Shown here: in pieces, positions 20,133-30,130 of the stretch
Layout: each line of letters starts with the position of its first letter
How positions within the stretch are numbered: position 1 is the stretch's first letter
DNA from: Porphyra umbilicalis
Taxonomy: Eukaryota > Rhodophyta > Bangiophyceae > Bangiales > Bangiaceae
Length of the DNA: 49,830 bases
NCBI GenBank assembly: GCA_002049455.2
Contig: KV919083.1
Coordinates: 36,942-86,771, forward strand
Direction of reading: 5' to 3'
Position numbers and translations under genes: made by a program
The notes under the pieces: model-generated
What the model was told of the DNA's origin: nothing
The model's database searches: none
Seen by the model: only the letters and a program-made list of their open reading frames with translations

Positions 20133-21468
20133 ATGAAGAACCTGACGGCGCGAAGGGGCCTCGGCATGCGGCTCTCCGTGACGATCCCGCCCCCGCCGGG
20201 GCCGCCGCCCAAGGACCTACCCTACTCCCCCGTCACGCCACCGGGGGAGGTGTCGGAGGCCATGCACGACGCGTACGCGGGCTTGTTGCGTGGTGGCACT
20301 GCCGTGGCGGCGCGGCACCACTATGGCGGCGGGCGCGGCCACGCGGCGTCGTCCATACCGTGGGGGGTGGCCGTCGTCGCCGCCGCCGCCGCCGCCGCGG
20401 CTGCGCCGTCGCCGACGGTGCGGCCGCCAGTGGCGTATGATGGCGACGACGATGGCGGTGGTGGCGGTGGCGGCGGCAGCGGCGGCGGTGGCGGGCGGGC
20501 GGCGGGCGGCGTGTGCAGCGGCGGGCGCCCCCCGGCGCCCCGCCACTCGCCCATGGATGTGGCGGGCGACATTGGCCGCTGGGCGCCCCCCGTGTGCGTT
20601 GGGGAAGTCGACGACCTCGCGCGGCCCGTCAGCGAAGGCGCCGCCGACGCGCGCGGGTGGCCACCCGGCGCCACCCTCGGCGGCCACCGGCACCGCCGCG
20701 CCGACGCACCGGCCGCCCACCGCCTCGTCGCCGCCGTGCCCGTGCGCGCCGCCTCCTCCCCCGCGTGCGGCGTGGCACCGGCGGAGCGGGGAGCGGCGCC
20801 GCCCTCCCCCGCCCGCTCGTCGAGCGTCGGCTGCGTGCGGCCGGCGCCGCCCGCCGCCAAAGACGGGGGGGGCACCCCCGACGGCGACGCGTCAGCGTGC
20901 CGCTCGGCACTCGCGTACGAGGCGCTGTCGCCCGCCGACCGGCGGCGGCTGCGGTGCCACAAACTCCGCCGCGTCCGCGCGGCGGCGGCGGCGGCCGCGT
21001 CGGGGGGGGGAGGCGGCAGCGTCGGCGGCGGCGGTGGCGGGCGGCCCGACGGGTTGACGGCGGCGGCGGCGGCGGCGACGGCCGCGACGGTCGTCGATGG
21101 CGGGGACGAAGGGTTGGACGGCGCGTCGTGGCGCGGCGGCCCCGCGTCGACCGACACGACGCCGGCGGGGACGCCCCGCGGGGTGCCACCGGGCTTTCCC
21201 GACTGGGGCGACGTGCCCGTCTCGTGCGGCCGCCCGCCGACGACGCCCCGCGCGCCGCCGTCGCCGGCAGACACGAGCTGCGGGAGCCTCGGCGGCGTCA
21301 CGGGCGTCTTTTCCACCCTCGGCGTCGACGGGGTGGACGACGACGGGCTGCCCCCGCCGTGGGCGCCCCGCCGCGCCGACGGCGACGCGGCGCACGCCGA
21401 GCGGGACGCGGCCGCTGCGTGCGGCCACGGCGGACGGGGGGGCGCCGCCGCCCCCGCCGGCGGCGGCA

Positions 21469-21500
<32 letters not shown>

Positions 21501-21797
21501 GGCGGCGGCGGTGCCACCGGCGGCGCCACCGTCTACCCCACCCCCGAAGTCGACTCGCGGGAGCGCAAGCTCATCCGCAACCGCCTCGCCGCCCTAAAGT
21601 CCCGCCAAGCCGCCAAGGCGCGCCGCGCGTCGGCGGAAGCCGACCACGCGGCGCTCGTCGGGCGCGTGCGGGGCCTCCTCGCCCGCAACGAGGGGCTCCG
21701 CCTCGCCATGGCGCGCCTCCGCTCCCGCCTCGCGGGGGAGATTGGGGAGGGGGGGGGGTCGTTGAGGAGCTCGCCGAAGCCTACGCCGCGTGCGTGA
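20133..21797 (+). CDS. bZIP transcription factor
   Basis: A nuclear DNA-binding protein of up to 554 residues from ATG 20133. The basic region near residues 474-498 has the canonical N-x7-R signature (Asn483, Arg491, within NRLAALKSR). It is followed by a leucine zipper with heptad positions Ala501, Leu508, Leu515, Leu522 and Leu529. The long N-terminal part is low-complexity Ala/Gly/Pro/Asp with SP/TP motifs (for example YSPVTPP), typical of algal activator regions. A run of ten G (21749-21758) follows the zipper. In this frame the protein ends as SSPKPTPRA, whereas the +1-shifted frame continues with an Ala/Glu/Leu helical tail ending TAMELL at 21817. The true C-terminus is therefore uncertain. 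The start is the first Met with a non-repetitive sequence after it; the frame is open for 2.6 kb upstream, so a longer protein cannot be excluded. Confidence 0.8.
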
Positions 21798-21817
21798 CGG
21801 CCATGGAGCTGTTGTGA

Positions 21818-22727
21818 GTGTGTGGGGGAGGGGAGGAGGTGGGAGTGGGGAGTGGGGGGCGGGGAGTGGGGGGAGCGGGGGGAGGGCGGATGGGGCGAGA
21901 CTGGATGGAGCGTCTACTCCCCGGCAATGGCTGACTGCCGGGAGGCTGCCCGCCACGGGCGGCGGGCGCTTGACGCTTCCATCTGGACGGCCACGCGGGG
22001 AGGGGGGGAGGGCGAGAAGGGGGGGGGGGGGGGGGAGCGCCGCCGCCGCCCGCCGTGCCGCCCGCCGACCCGCCGCACGGGCGGCGGGTGCGCCCACGGG
22101 CGGCACGGCGGGCGGCCGCGGCGCGCCGTTGGCGCGCGCCGCCGCGACGCCCGCGGCGGGCCCCCGGCGGGGCGCGCGCATTGGCGTGAGCGCGCCGCCG
22201 CGCGCGCGCGGCGACGGCACACCCGCCGGGGGCCCCCGCCGCACCGGGCGCGCCCCCGGCGGAGAGGGGCGACGGCGTCGGCAGCGCCGCCGGCGCCGCC
22301 CCCTTGGCCCGTCGTCGACGGCGCGCGTCGGCGCGCCGGGGAGAGCCCCGCGGGCACCCCGCCGCCACCCCCGACGCGCCGTGCGTGCCGGTGGCGGGGG
22401 GGGGGGAACCCCCCGCCCGCCCGCCCGCCCGCCCGCCCGCCCGCCCGGTCGCCCGCCCGTCCCCCGCCCGTCGATGCGTACACACAAAAACGGTGGTGCT
22501 GCTCGTTTGCGTCGCTCGCCTCGCCCGGCCGGCCGGCCGGCCGACGACGCGCCCGCCGCGGGCGGCGCCCGTCGCGTCGGCTCGGCCCCCTCACCCCCAC
22601 TCACCGCCACAGCGCAAGCACGGGGCGGCGCCGGCGCGAGGCGCCCCCGCACCGCCGGTGCGCGGCGCCGCCATGCACGCACCCCCCCCCCCCCCCCCTC
22701 CACCCCCACCCCCTCCCCGCACGACCG
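21818..22727. other. Intergenic region between convergent genes
   Basis: Lies between the 3' ends of the bZIP gene and the EMC7-like gene. It contains G-rich and C-rich strings (GGGAGTGGGG units at about 21840-21890, a G tract ending at 22035, a CCCG(C)CCG array near 22410-22450, a C tract at 22681-22698). No gene is supported. Confidence 0.5.
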
Positions 22728-23572
22728 TCAATACGCCACCCCCCGGAGCGCCACGCCGAGGGCGTTCAAGTCGGGCTCCCGCTCGCGGGGCTCCCCCACC
22801 ACATCCGCATACATATCGTCGTCCATCCGCGTCAGCAGCGGGGGCAGCGCCAGCACCCCACCGACGCCGACGAGGCCCGCCACCCCAACCGGCGACGCGA
22901 GCACCGCCGCCACCCCCCGCAACGTCGTCAGGGCACGCGTCCACCAGGCCGCCCCCCCCCACCGGCGTCACCCCCCGCCCCGCCGCCAGTGTCACCCCCC
23001 CCCCCGCCGGGTACACGGCCACCCCCAGCGGGTAAAAGGCAAGGCGGCGGGGCGTACCCCCCGCCCCCCCCCCCTCCCCCGCGCCACCGCCGCGGCGGCG
23101 GCGGCCACCGCTGCCGACGGGGGCGTCAGGGGCGACGGCAGCGCCTGAGCGGCGGCGACCCCCCCCCCGCAATGACCACCCGCAGGCGCGCATAGGCGGC
23201 GCCGCCGGGCGCGCCCGCCACCGCGAGCGTGTAGGTGCCGTCGGGGAGGGGCGGCAGCGCCCACCCGCCCGTGCGTCCGCGCACGGCCGCGCCCGTGACG
23301 GAGCCGTCGGCGGCGGTGGCGAGGACGTGCGTCGCCTCGGTTGGGGCGGGGGGGCGGGGGGGGGCTCGGAGAAAGTGCACGTGGCCGGCGACGAGGGCGG
23401 CGGCGGGGGTGCCGGCGGTCGCCACCACCACCGCCGCCGCGGCCGCTGCGGCAATGGCGGCGGCGGCGACGGCGGTGGTGGCGGCGGGGGCGGTGCGGCG
23501 GGGCCGCCCCGCCGCCGGCGTGCCGGGGAGGCGCCGGCGATGGCGCCGCCGCGGTGGCGCCGGCGCCCGCAT
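22728..23572 (-). CDS. Probable EMC7-like ER membrane complex subunit, frame broken at C-runs
   Basis: Read from about 23572 down, the sequence encodes an Arg/Pro start and an Ala/Val-rich signal-peptide-like stretch. A beta-sandwich-like domain follows (VAGHVHFL ... DGSVTG ... GGWALPPLPDGTYTLAVAG ... RLRVVI), then RRLAFYPLGVAV, a WWTRALTTLRG helix start, one hydrophobic helix (VAAVLASPVGVAGLVGVGG) and a short acidic tail with MDDDMYADV. This order (signal peptide, sandwich with a P-x-G-x-Y motif, Y-P-L segment, Trp before a single membrane helix, acidic tail) is that of EMC7, a subunit of the ER insertase complex EMC. No single frame covers it. The coding sense moves between three frames at C10 (23159-23168), C11 (23064-23074) and C9 (22952-22960) on the plus strand. 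Small introns are the alternative. Upstream ATG 23596 is also possible. The assignment is by motif order from memory, without a search. Confidence 0.5.
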
Positions 23573-23994
23573 GGGGGGTGGCGCCGACGCCCGCATGGCG
23601 GGTGGGGGGGGGGGGGGGGCGGCGACCGCCGCTGGCGGCGGTGGCGGCGGCAGAGGGGGCCGGAAGCGACCAAGCGGCAACGGCGGCCGCCGGGCGCGAG
23701 GGCAGACGGGTGGGGGAGGGCGGCGACGGGGTGGAGTAGGAAAAAGACGGCAAAAAGAAAACAGAAAAACGGCGCGGGCGGGGCTGCAGCGCGCGGCGGG
23801 GCGGGGCGCGCACGGGCGGGAGGGGTGGGGTGGCGGCCCGCGGGCGGCCAGGCTGCAGCCGTACCGAGGCGAGCCCAAGACCCGTCGGCGGGATCGGGTC
23901 CGGCCGCGGCCGCACAGTGGTGCTTATCGTGTGTTCACGCGCAAACGCGTTTTTCTTGTAAAAAGCTCCGTAACAATCTTGCGGACCGGCCTGC
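23573..23994. other. Upstream region of the EMC7-like gene
   Basis: GC-rich with a GAAAAAGACGGCAAAAAGAAAACAG segment near 23740, probably the promoter/5' UTR of the minus-strand gene. It ends where element A begins. No further gene is seen. Confidence 0.45.
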
Positions 23995-23996
23995 AT

Positions 23997-24015
23997 CGTC
24001 GGGAAAGTGTACCAC
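23997..24015 (+). repeat. Element A left terminal inverted repeat
   Basis: CGTCGGGAAAGTGTACCAC is identical to the reverse complement of 34448-34466. Its first 13 bases recur at 34817 as the start of element B. GTAC-containing subterminal sites follow (GTACTT, GTACTG and AGTACA within the next 40 bases). Confidence 0.85.
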
Positions 24016-24733
24016 TGTACTTGGGCGTACTGACCAGTACAGCGTGTCGCATTTCAGATTGAGGTGAAATGGGCCCAGTACACATATTCGCGGGGTTACT
24101 TGCCTCGTTTCCCCACAGTGTTCTTCCAAACTAGTACATCAGCGATTATTCGCGTTTTAAGACGTGCATGTACTGTGACACTGGCCAGTGATGCCTCTGG
24201 GAGGGGGGTGGTTATCATACACCCCCCCTCAAGGGCTCTGTGGGGGCCCTGTCCTGACGGAATGCAAATGCACAGGACTTGAAGCGTAGCCGACCATTCC
24301 ACTGCAACGTACTCAACCCTGTAGCACCTGCGCGACGCACCTGCGTCTCGCGACGTACACCGACCCCAAGGAGATACGTGACGTGCTCAGAAGCGCTCTT
24401 ATGCGGCACAGTGGACAGGCCACGTTACCTCCTCCCAATGCTATACGTTGCTGCTTGATATCCATTTTACAGGGCCTTCAGGCGCCTTCTGGGATAGGCT
24501 CCAGGTCGCTCCTGGGGCTCTCACGCCCCCCCCCCCCCCCCCCCCACCCCCGCCCCCAGCCATCCCCGCGAGCTCCCTCCCGATGCCCCGCACCAACGCC
24601 TGCGCCCGCTTCTTCCCGATGCCCCACCCAGACACAACCCCCACGAGAAACAAACAAACAAACAAAAGAAGACAATGCAGGCAAAGCAAGACGATAGCCA
24701 GGACAAACACACATACAGAGAACTCAAACCAGA

Positions 24734-25132
24734 CTAAGAAGACGCGCTGTCGGCGTCTCCCAGGGAAAAGGGTGAGTCCGACTCCATACTGCCGTCACCC
24801 GTCGGGCGGCTCCCCTGCGACCGACGGCGCGTCCAAAGCGCTTTCTTTGGACGCCGGATCTCAATGTCATCCTCCTCCTCCCCGGAGGAAAACGGGTGGC
24901 GAGGCATGGGACTGGGGATGCGCCCGGTACCGGCACCAAGACGCCGCGGCACGAAAGGCGCATCCGAAGCGCCGCCGCCGCCGCTCGGCCACCCCGAGGC
25001 ACCGTGCGGGCCAACCACGCCAACGAGCCGCCCTCCCTCATAGCCCCCATAGCCGCCGTTGCCACCACAGGCGTCCCCCCCACCACAATCACCGCCGCCG
25101 CCGCCGCCACCGGTGTCCCCCTCGCCACCATG

Positions 25133-25165
<33 letters not shown>

Positions 25166-28100
25166 ATCCCCCTCGCCACCATCACCACCGCCGCCGCCGT
25201 TGCCACCACCGGAATCCCCCCCCCCACCATCACCGCCGCCGCCGCCGTTGCCACCACCGGAATCCCGCCCCCCACCATCACCGCCGCCGCCGCCGTTGCC
25301 ACCACCGGAATCCCCCCCCCCACCATCACCGCCGCCGCCGCCGTTGCCACCACCGGAATCCCCCCCCCACCATCACCGCCGCCGCCCCCACCGCCACCCG
25401 CCCCGCCGTCCCCACCATCCGCCCCTCCCCCTCCACGAGCCCCGTCACCGTCTTCGCTGTCGTCCACGTCCATGACGACGTTGGATGCGATCTGGTCCGC
25501 CACCCACTCTTGTGCAAAGACGCGCAACGAGTCGAGCTCCTCGGTAGTGACGGCGGAGTCGACGACCGTGTGGTCGTCAACGCTGACGTCGATAGAGAAC
25601 TTGGCGCTCGGTACCCCGGGGTGCTCAGCGATGGTCGCTCTGTCCGCACTGTCTTTGTTTGTCTTGAAGACCTTGGCCCAGAAGTCACCGCACTCGTCCA
25701 CATTCACGTCCAAGTACGCCAGCTCCTTCGCCCACACCACCCTGGCCGACTTGATGACGCCACCATGCAAGAACGTGTGCATGTGCTTGCCGTCCACATC
25801 TTCGGCCAAGTCGCCAGCATCGTCACGGGGGCGCTTCGCTTTCACGCGCTCCTTGTGCTTGGCCATCTTGCGGCTCTTGGGTACAATCGGCCCAGCCGCG
25901 GTCGACGTGTACGCCGCCTCCAGCATGATGCGAATCTGCTTGTCCAAGTACGAGAACAAAAAGAGAAAACGAACAGGCCAGCACAGAAAGCAAAGACAGT
26001 AGCAAAGACAGTAGGCACGAAACAGTCCAATAGCAGGAAGCAAGTAGCAAGCAGCGAACAGCAGCACAAACACGACAAGTGCAAACGGGCGGCAAGCAGC
26101 AGGCACCAGTACAACACAGTCAACGGGAAACGAGCAGCAGCACAAACACGACAAGTGCAAACGGCAGAAAGCAGCAGGCACCAACACAAAGCAGTCAAGG
26201 GGCAACCAACAGCAGCACAAACACGACAAGTGCAAACGGCAGAAAGCAGCAGGCACCAACACAAAGTAGTCAAATGGCAGCAAGCAGCAGGCACCAACAC
26301 AAAGTAGTCAAAGGGCAACGAGCAGCAGCACAAACACGACAAGTGCAAACGGCCGAAAGCAGCAGGCACCAACACAAAGTAGTCAAGGGGCAACCACCAG
26401 CCTCACAAACACGACAGGTGCAAACGGACGACACAGTCCCAGGGCAACCAAAAGCAGCAGAAACACGACGAGTGCAAATGGCAGCAAGGAGAAGGCACCA
26501 ACACAAAGTAGTCAAATGGCAACGAGCAGCAGCACAAGCACGACAAGTGCAAACGGCGGCAAGCAGCAGGCACCAGTACAAAGCAGTCAACCGGGCAACG
26601 AGGAGCAGCACAACCACGACAAGTGCAAACGGCGGCAAGCAGCCAGCACCAACACAAAGCAGTCCAAAGGCAGCAAGTAGCAAGCAGCAGACAGCAAGGA
26701 CCAGCGGTGAAGCAGCAGACAGCAAGGACCAGCGGTGAAGCACAGCACGGCCGACCATTCGTAAAGTCAGTATACATCCCGAGCACCGAACGTCCGCAAT
26801 GCAAGCCAGTTGAAATGAGCTGTGCCAGTCCGCGACATCATAAGAGCACCGACCACGCGCATCTCTCACTGCCATTCACTCACACAACACAAGACACCCC
26901 ACACCACATGTCACCCGCACCTTGCTGAGAACGAAAGCGAGAGTAGCAAGGCTGACTGTCACGATTGCATCACTCTCTTCTCCGTCAGGAAAGGCGAACT
27001 GGTCGGCGTCCCCCCCACAGTGGCTGACGGCCGCCAAGTAGGCCATCAGCACGCCGCGCCTCCCCACCGACTCCATCAAGTAACTCCTCCCTTTCAGGAA
27101 GCGGCCCGCCTCCGCCTTGGTCCCGTCGTAGCCCGTGGCTTCAGCCCACGCCCGCACGATAACCTCCTTGAGGTTGTAGTGGACGTTGCTGAGCGCCTTG
27201 CCGAGCCACGGCTTCAGCTTCTTTGGCGACGGCTTACTGCCGTCGCTCTTGGCTGGCACCATAAACTCCTCCTTGAGCAGCGTCTGCGCATCCGCCTGGC
27301 CGACCTTGCCCACCCGCATGACCACCGACTCGAAAAACGTGATGCGACCGTTCAGGGAGTGGAAGACGTCGTCGGCACAGTCCGGCGCTAAGAAGAGGGT
27401 GTGCAGCTTCGTGATGAGGTAGCTGCGCAACGACTGGATCCGCGGCTTGCGGATGCCGCACTCGGTGAACTCGGACTCAGCGCCGCCCTCACCCTTGGCG
27501 GCCGCGACTCGCCGACCACTATGGCGGCGGCGGACACCGCACGTCTTGGCTGCGGGCTGCCGGGGCACGACGACAATCTCATCTTCGGCGTCGGAGGCGG
27601 CCGCGGCCGTGGTCGCCACCTTGTTCTCGTCCACTCGGAGGCGCTTCTTCGCGGGAAAGTCGACCTTGTCGACGTCGACGTCAGAATCGGCGCCGGCGTC
27701 GGCGTCGGCATTGACGTCTGCGTCCGCGGCACCGACGCCGGCGCCGACACCGGCGCCGACGTCGACAGCGGCCGCCTTAGACTGAGCCTTGTGGTTGGCG
27801 GATAGCGCGGCCACCGCCCCCGCCACTGCCGCAATCGCCTCGTTCACTTTTCGCGTCTCTAGGGCGGACACGTAGGAGTTGTGCGCCGCGATTTGGGAGC
27901 ACAGAAGAGTGTTGGAAGTGGCGGGGTCTCAAGCCGGCGGCGCGACGGGGACGTCCACCCCGTCCACCTGCCACACGAGCTCCCCAGACGCGGTAGCTGC
28001 CGCGGCCGCCATCAACTGCGCCTGCGTGCGCTTGAGACGCTTAGGAGAAGGAGGAACAATGGCTGGTGCCGACTTCGATATCCGCAGAGGTAGTGGCTGC

Positions 28101-29222
28101 CCCCCGGTTCCTTTCTTCACCAGATTGCCTCTGCCATTCGACGCAGAGGCAGCGGCCCCCGAAACGAGCTCCGATGCAGCAGCGGCAGCACCCCCTGGAA
28201 CCGACTTGCGGCCTTGCCAAAGGAAGGTGAGGCTGGTCTGGCTGTAGGTACACACAGGAAACACACAGTAAAGCAATCAAGTACCAGCTCATCAGCACAA
28301 GAAAAGAAGAGCAAGAGCGGTGCAAGCACGCTTTCCGTGTCAGTACATGAGAGCGCGCCACAGAGTACACACTGGAGCACACCTCACATGGACAGTAAAG
28401 CTCTGACTCGGGCCACGGCTCCCAGGACCCGCCTACTACAGTACAAAGCACAGGCGCAGGCGCGGTACGTACAATTTCTCGATACCACTTGAAATGACTC
28501 GATTCTTGTTCCGTGCAGACGAAGCCGCGGCCGTCGCTGGTCGGCCAATGCCGACATTGCAGGCCACGTCGCCGGCCGCAGCACCGCCGGTGTCCGCCGC
28601 CGTGTCCGCCACGACGGCCAACCGAGAGCCACCCCCAGGCACAGTCGGTCTCCCTATCGGCGGCACGCCGGTAGTGACAACGGCATCTGGGCCACCGCCG
28701 GTGTTGGTTGTCTCGGCCACCGTCGCCGCCACCGGTACCGCCGCCACAGGTGCCGCCGACTTGGGGGTGTCCGTCAGTGTAGACGGTGTCGCAGGGCGTG
28801 CCGGTGCGGCTGCACCGCCCGCACCGCCCTCTGTCGCCACGCCCGACGCCGTCCTCGCCACGTCACTCATCGGGCGCAAACGCCGAAAACGTGGATGACC
28901 ACCGCCTGCCATCTCTGTAGAGGGGCAGGCGTGACGAGGAGTGAACCCAGGCGAAGTCTCGGGCTCGGGGGCGGGGGCGGCAAGGGTGGCGCGGGCGGCA
29001 AGGGTGGCGGGGGTGGGGGGAGGCGCGGTGGTGGCAGCGGCCGCCACGGTAGAGACCAGAACGACGTCGTCGTCCGTAGACGGCGACGTGGCCGCGTGCG
29101 CCAGCGGCGCGCGACGCCGCCGACCATCAGCGGCAGCCGACAGGGCGGTTTCTGCCACCTCTGGGGCCAGTACGTGGCCAACGGAGACCAGGAGGCGGCC
29201 GAGGAATGGCCCGACAGACACC
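24734..29222 (-). CDS. Element A accessory (TNPA-like) protein, multi-exon
   Basis: I do not recognise the family. Coding segments on the minus strand are: about 29222-28470 (Ala/Thr/Pro-rich, after a TGACAGAGCAG acceptor); about 28245-26921 (contains PPSPKRLKRTQAQ, then KPRIQSLRSYLITKLHTLFL and a helical region to VLSK); and 25935-24734 (KSRKMAKHKERVKAKRPRDD, then acidic and Gly-rich repeats, ending GDADSASS). The 26920-25936 intron has GT..AG borders, joins whole codons and is filled with a minisatellite. The basic clusters suggest a nuclear DNA-binding protein. The context suggests the second gene of the transposon, possibly binding subterminal repeats. Oddities are an in-frame TGA at 27929-27931 inside otherwise continuous coding sequence and a frame change at C9 25360-25368. 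The first exon was not fixed; further coding-like sequence lies at 29.3-29.66 kb. Confidence 0.55.
25170..25378. repeat. 48 bp tandem repeats
   Basis: Units marked by GGAATCCC at 25211, 25259, 25307 and 25355 (period 48) contain a C8-C10 tract and a (GCC)n tract. On the minus strand each unit encodes 16 residues, read either as GGGIPVVATAAAAVMV or, in the shifted frame that matches the downstream C-terminus, as a Gly/Asp/Asn/Ser-rich unit. Confidence 0.85.
25936..26920 (-). repeat. Intronic minisatellite
   Basis: Between about 26040 and 26700 a CACAAACACGACAAGTGCAAAC core recurs eight or so times, roughly every 55-115 bases, interspersed with AAGCAGCAGGCACCAACACAAAG(T/C)AGTCAA. Units vary in length and sequence. 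The array lies wholly within the inferred intron of the accessory gene. The long Cys/Leu-rich frame across it on the minus strand is an artefact. Confidence 0.75.
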
Positions 29223-30130
29223 CTGCTCTGTCAGCGGTCAGAAGAAGACGCGTAAACGGCACCAAGACACAGTAAAAATACCAGGGAGGGGCGTGCGGGC
29301 AGGAGGTCCGGGGGGGGCGGGGGGGGGGGCGGGTTAGGTTGGGACGGTCGACTTGGCCGGCTTGGGAGCCGACTTCGGGGCAGGCGGTATCAGGGACGGG
29401 TTGACCGGTGGCGCAGGTGGGCGGTGGAGCGGTGGTGGAGGAGGGTACTGGTGCTGAGAGCAGCAACTGGGGCACCACGGTTGGTAACGTACCAGAGCGG
29501 GGCAAGGTCCTCACTTTTGAAGCCCACGGGAGTGGTGCGAGGGACAGCGGGTGCCAGGGGCAGAGGACAGGCGTCAGACTGGTCAAGGACCGGCCGAGCC
29601 ACTACCGGGCCACACGGCCCCGCTGGTCGTGCGCGGGCCAAGCCGCGGGCCAAGTCAGGCATGAGCCAAGCGCATGCCCCTCACGCGCTCGCGAGGCCAC
29701 CCTCGCTGGGCGAATCGCTGCTGTTCAGCACAAAAACGATGGTCTGTACTGACCGCGACGCGGTACACTTGGACATGTGACCAGATATGTACTCTGACAC
29801 ACCGAAGAAATGAAATCTCCTCTCGCGCGCGGGGGTCTCCACAGCTGCCACACAGAGCACGCAGAGAGTGTCGGCTTGGCGAGCGATTTGACAGGAGACA
29901 TATGATCTGACAGCCCTGTCACCCACCATGAAGTTCTGGGGGGCTACTTTTAGGAGGCTACTTACTGACAAGCGCCTGATTGAAGATGATTGTACTGCGA
30001 CCTTGACGGTGTCTCTTGAATCAGTACTGGTCAGTGCGTGGTACACGCTCGTTCCTTCCGACACCGACCAGTCGCCTCTGTCTGGGTTTTCCATTCCGAG
30101 ACCGACTGCTCGCATGTGTCTGAGACTGAC
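29223..30130. promoter_or_regulatory. Divergent control region of element A
   Basis: Lies between the two divergent genes of element A. Part of it (29.3-29.66 kb) may hold a first exon of the minus-strand gene. From 29740 to 30060 there are several GTAC sites (GTACTGACC, GGTACACTT, GTACTCTG, GTACTGCG, GTACTGGTC). No clear TATA box was found. Confidence 0.4.

Noticed and set aside
25842..26875. Cys/Leu-rich minus-strand frames resembling membrane proteins
   Set aside because: They translate the intronic minisatellite; the repeated Cys/Leu/Val motif follows the DNA unit.
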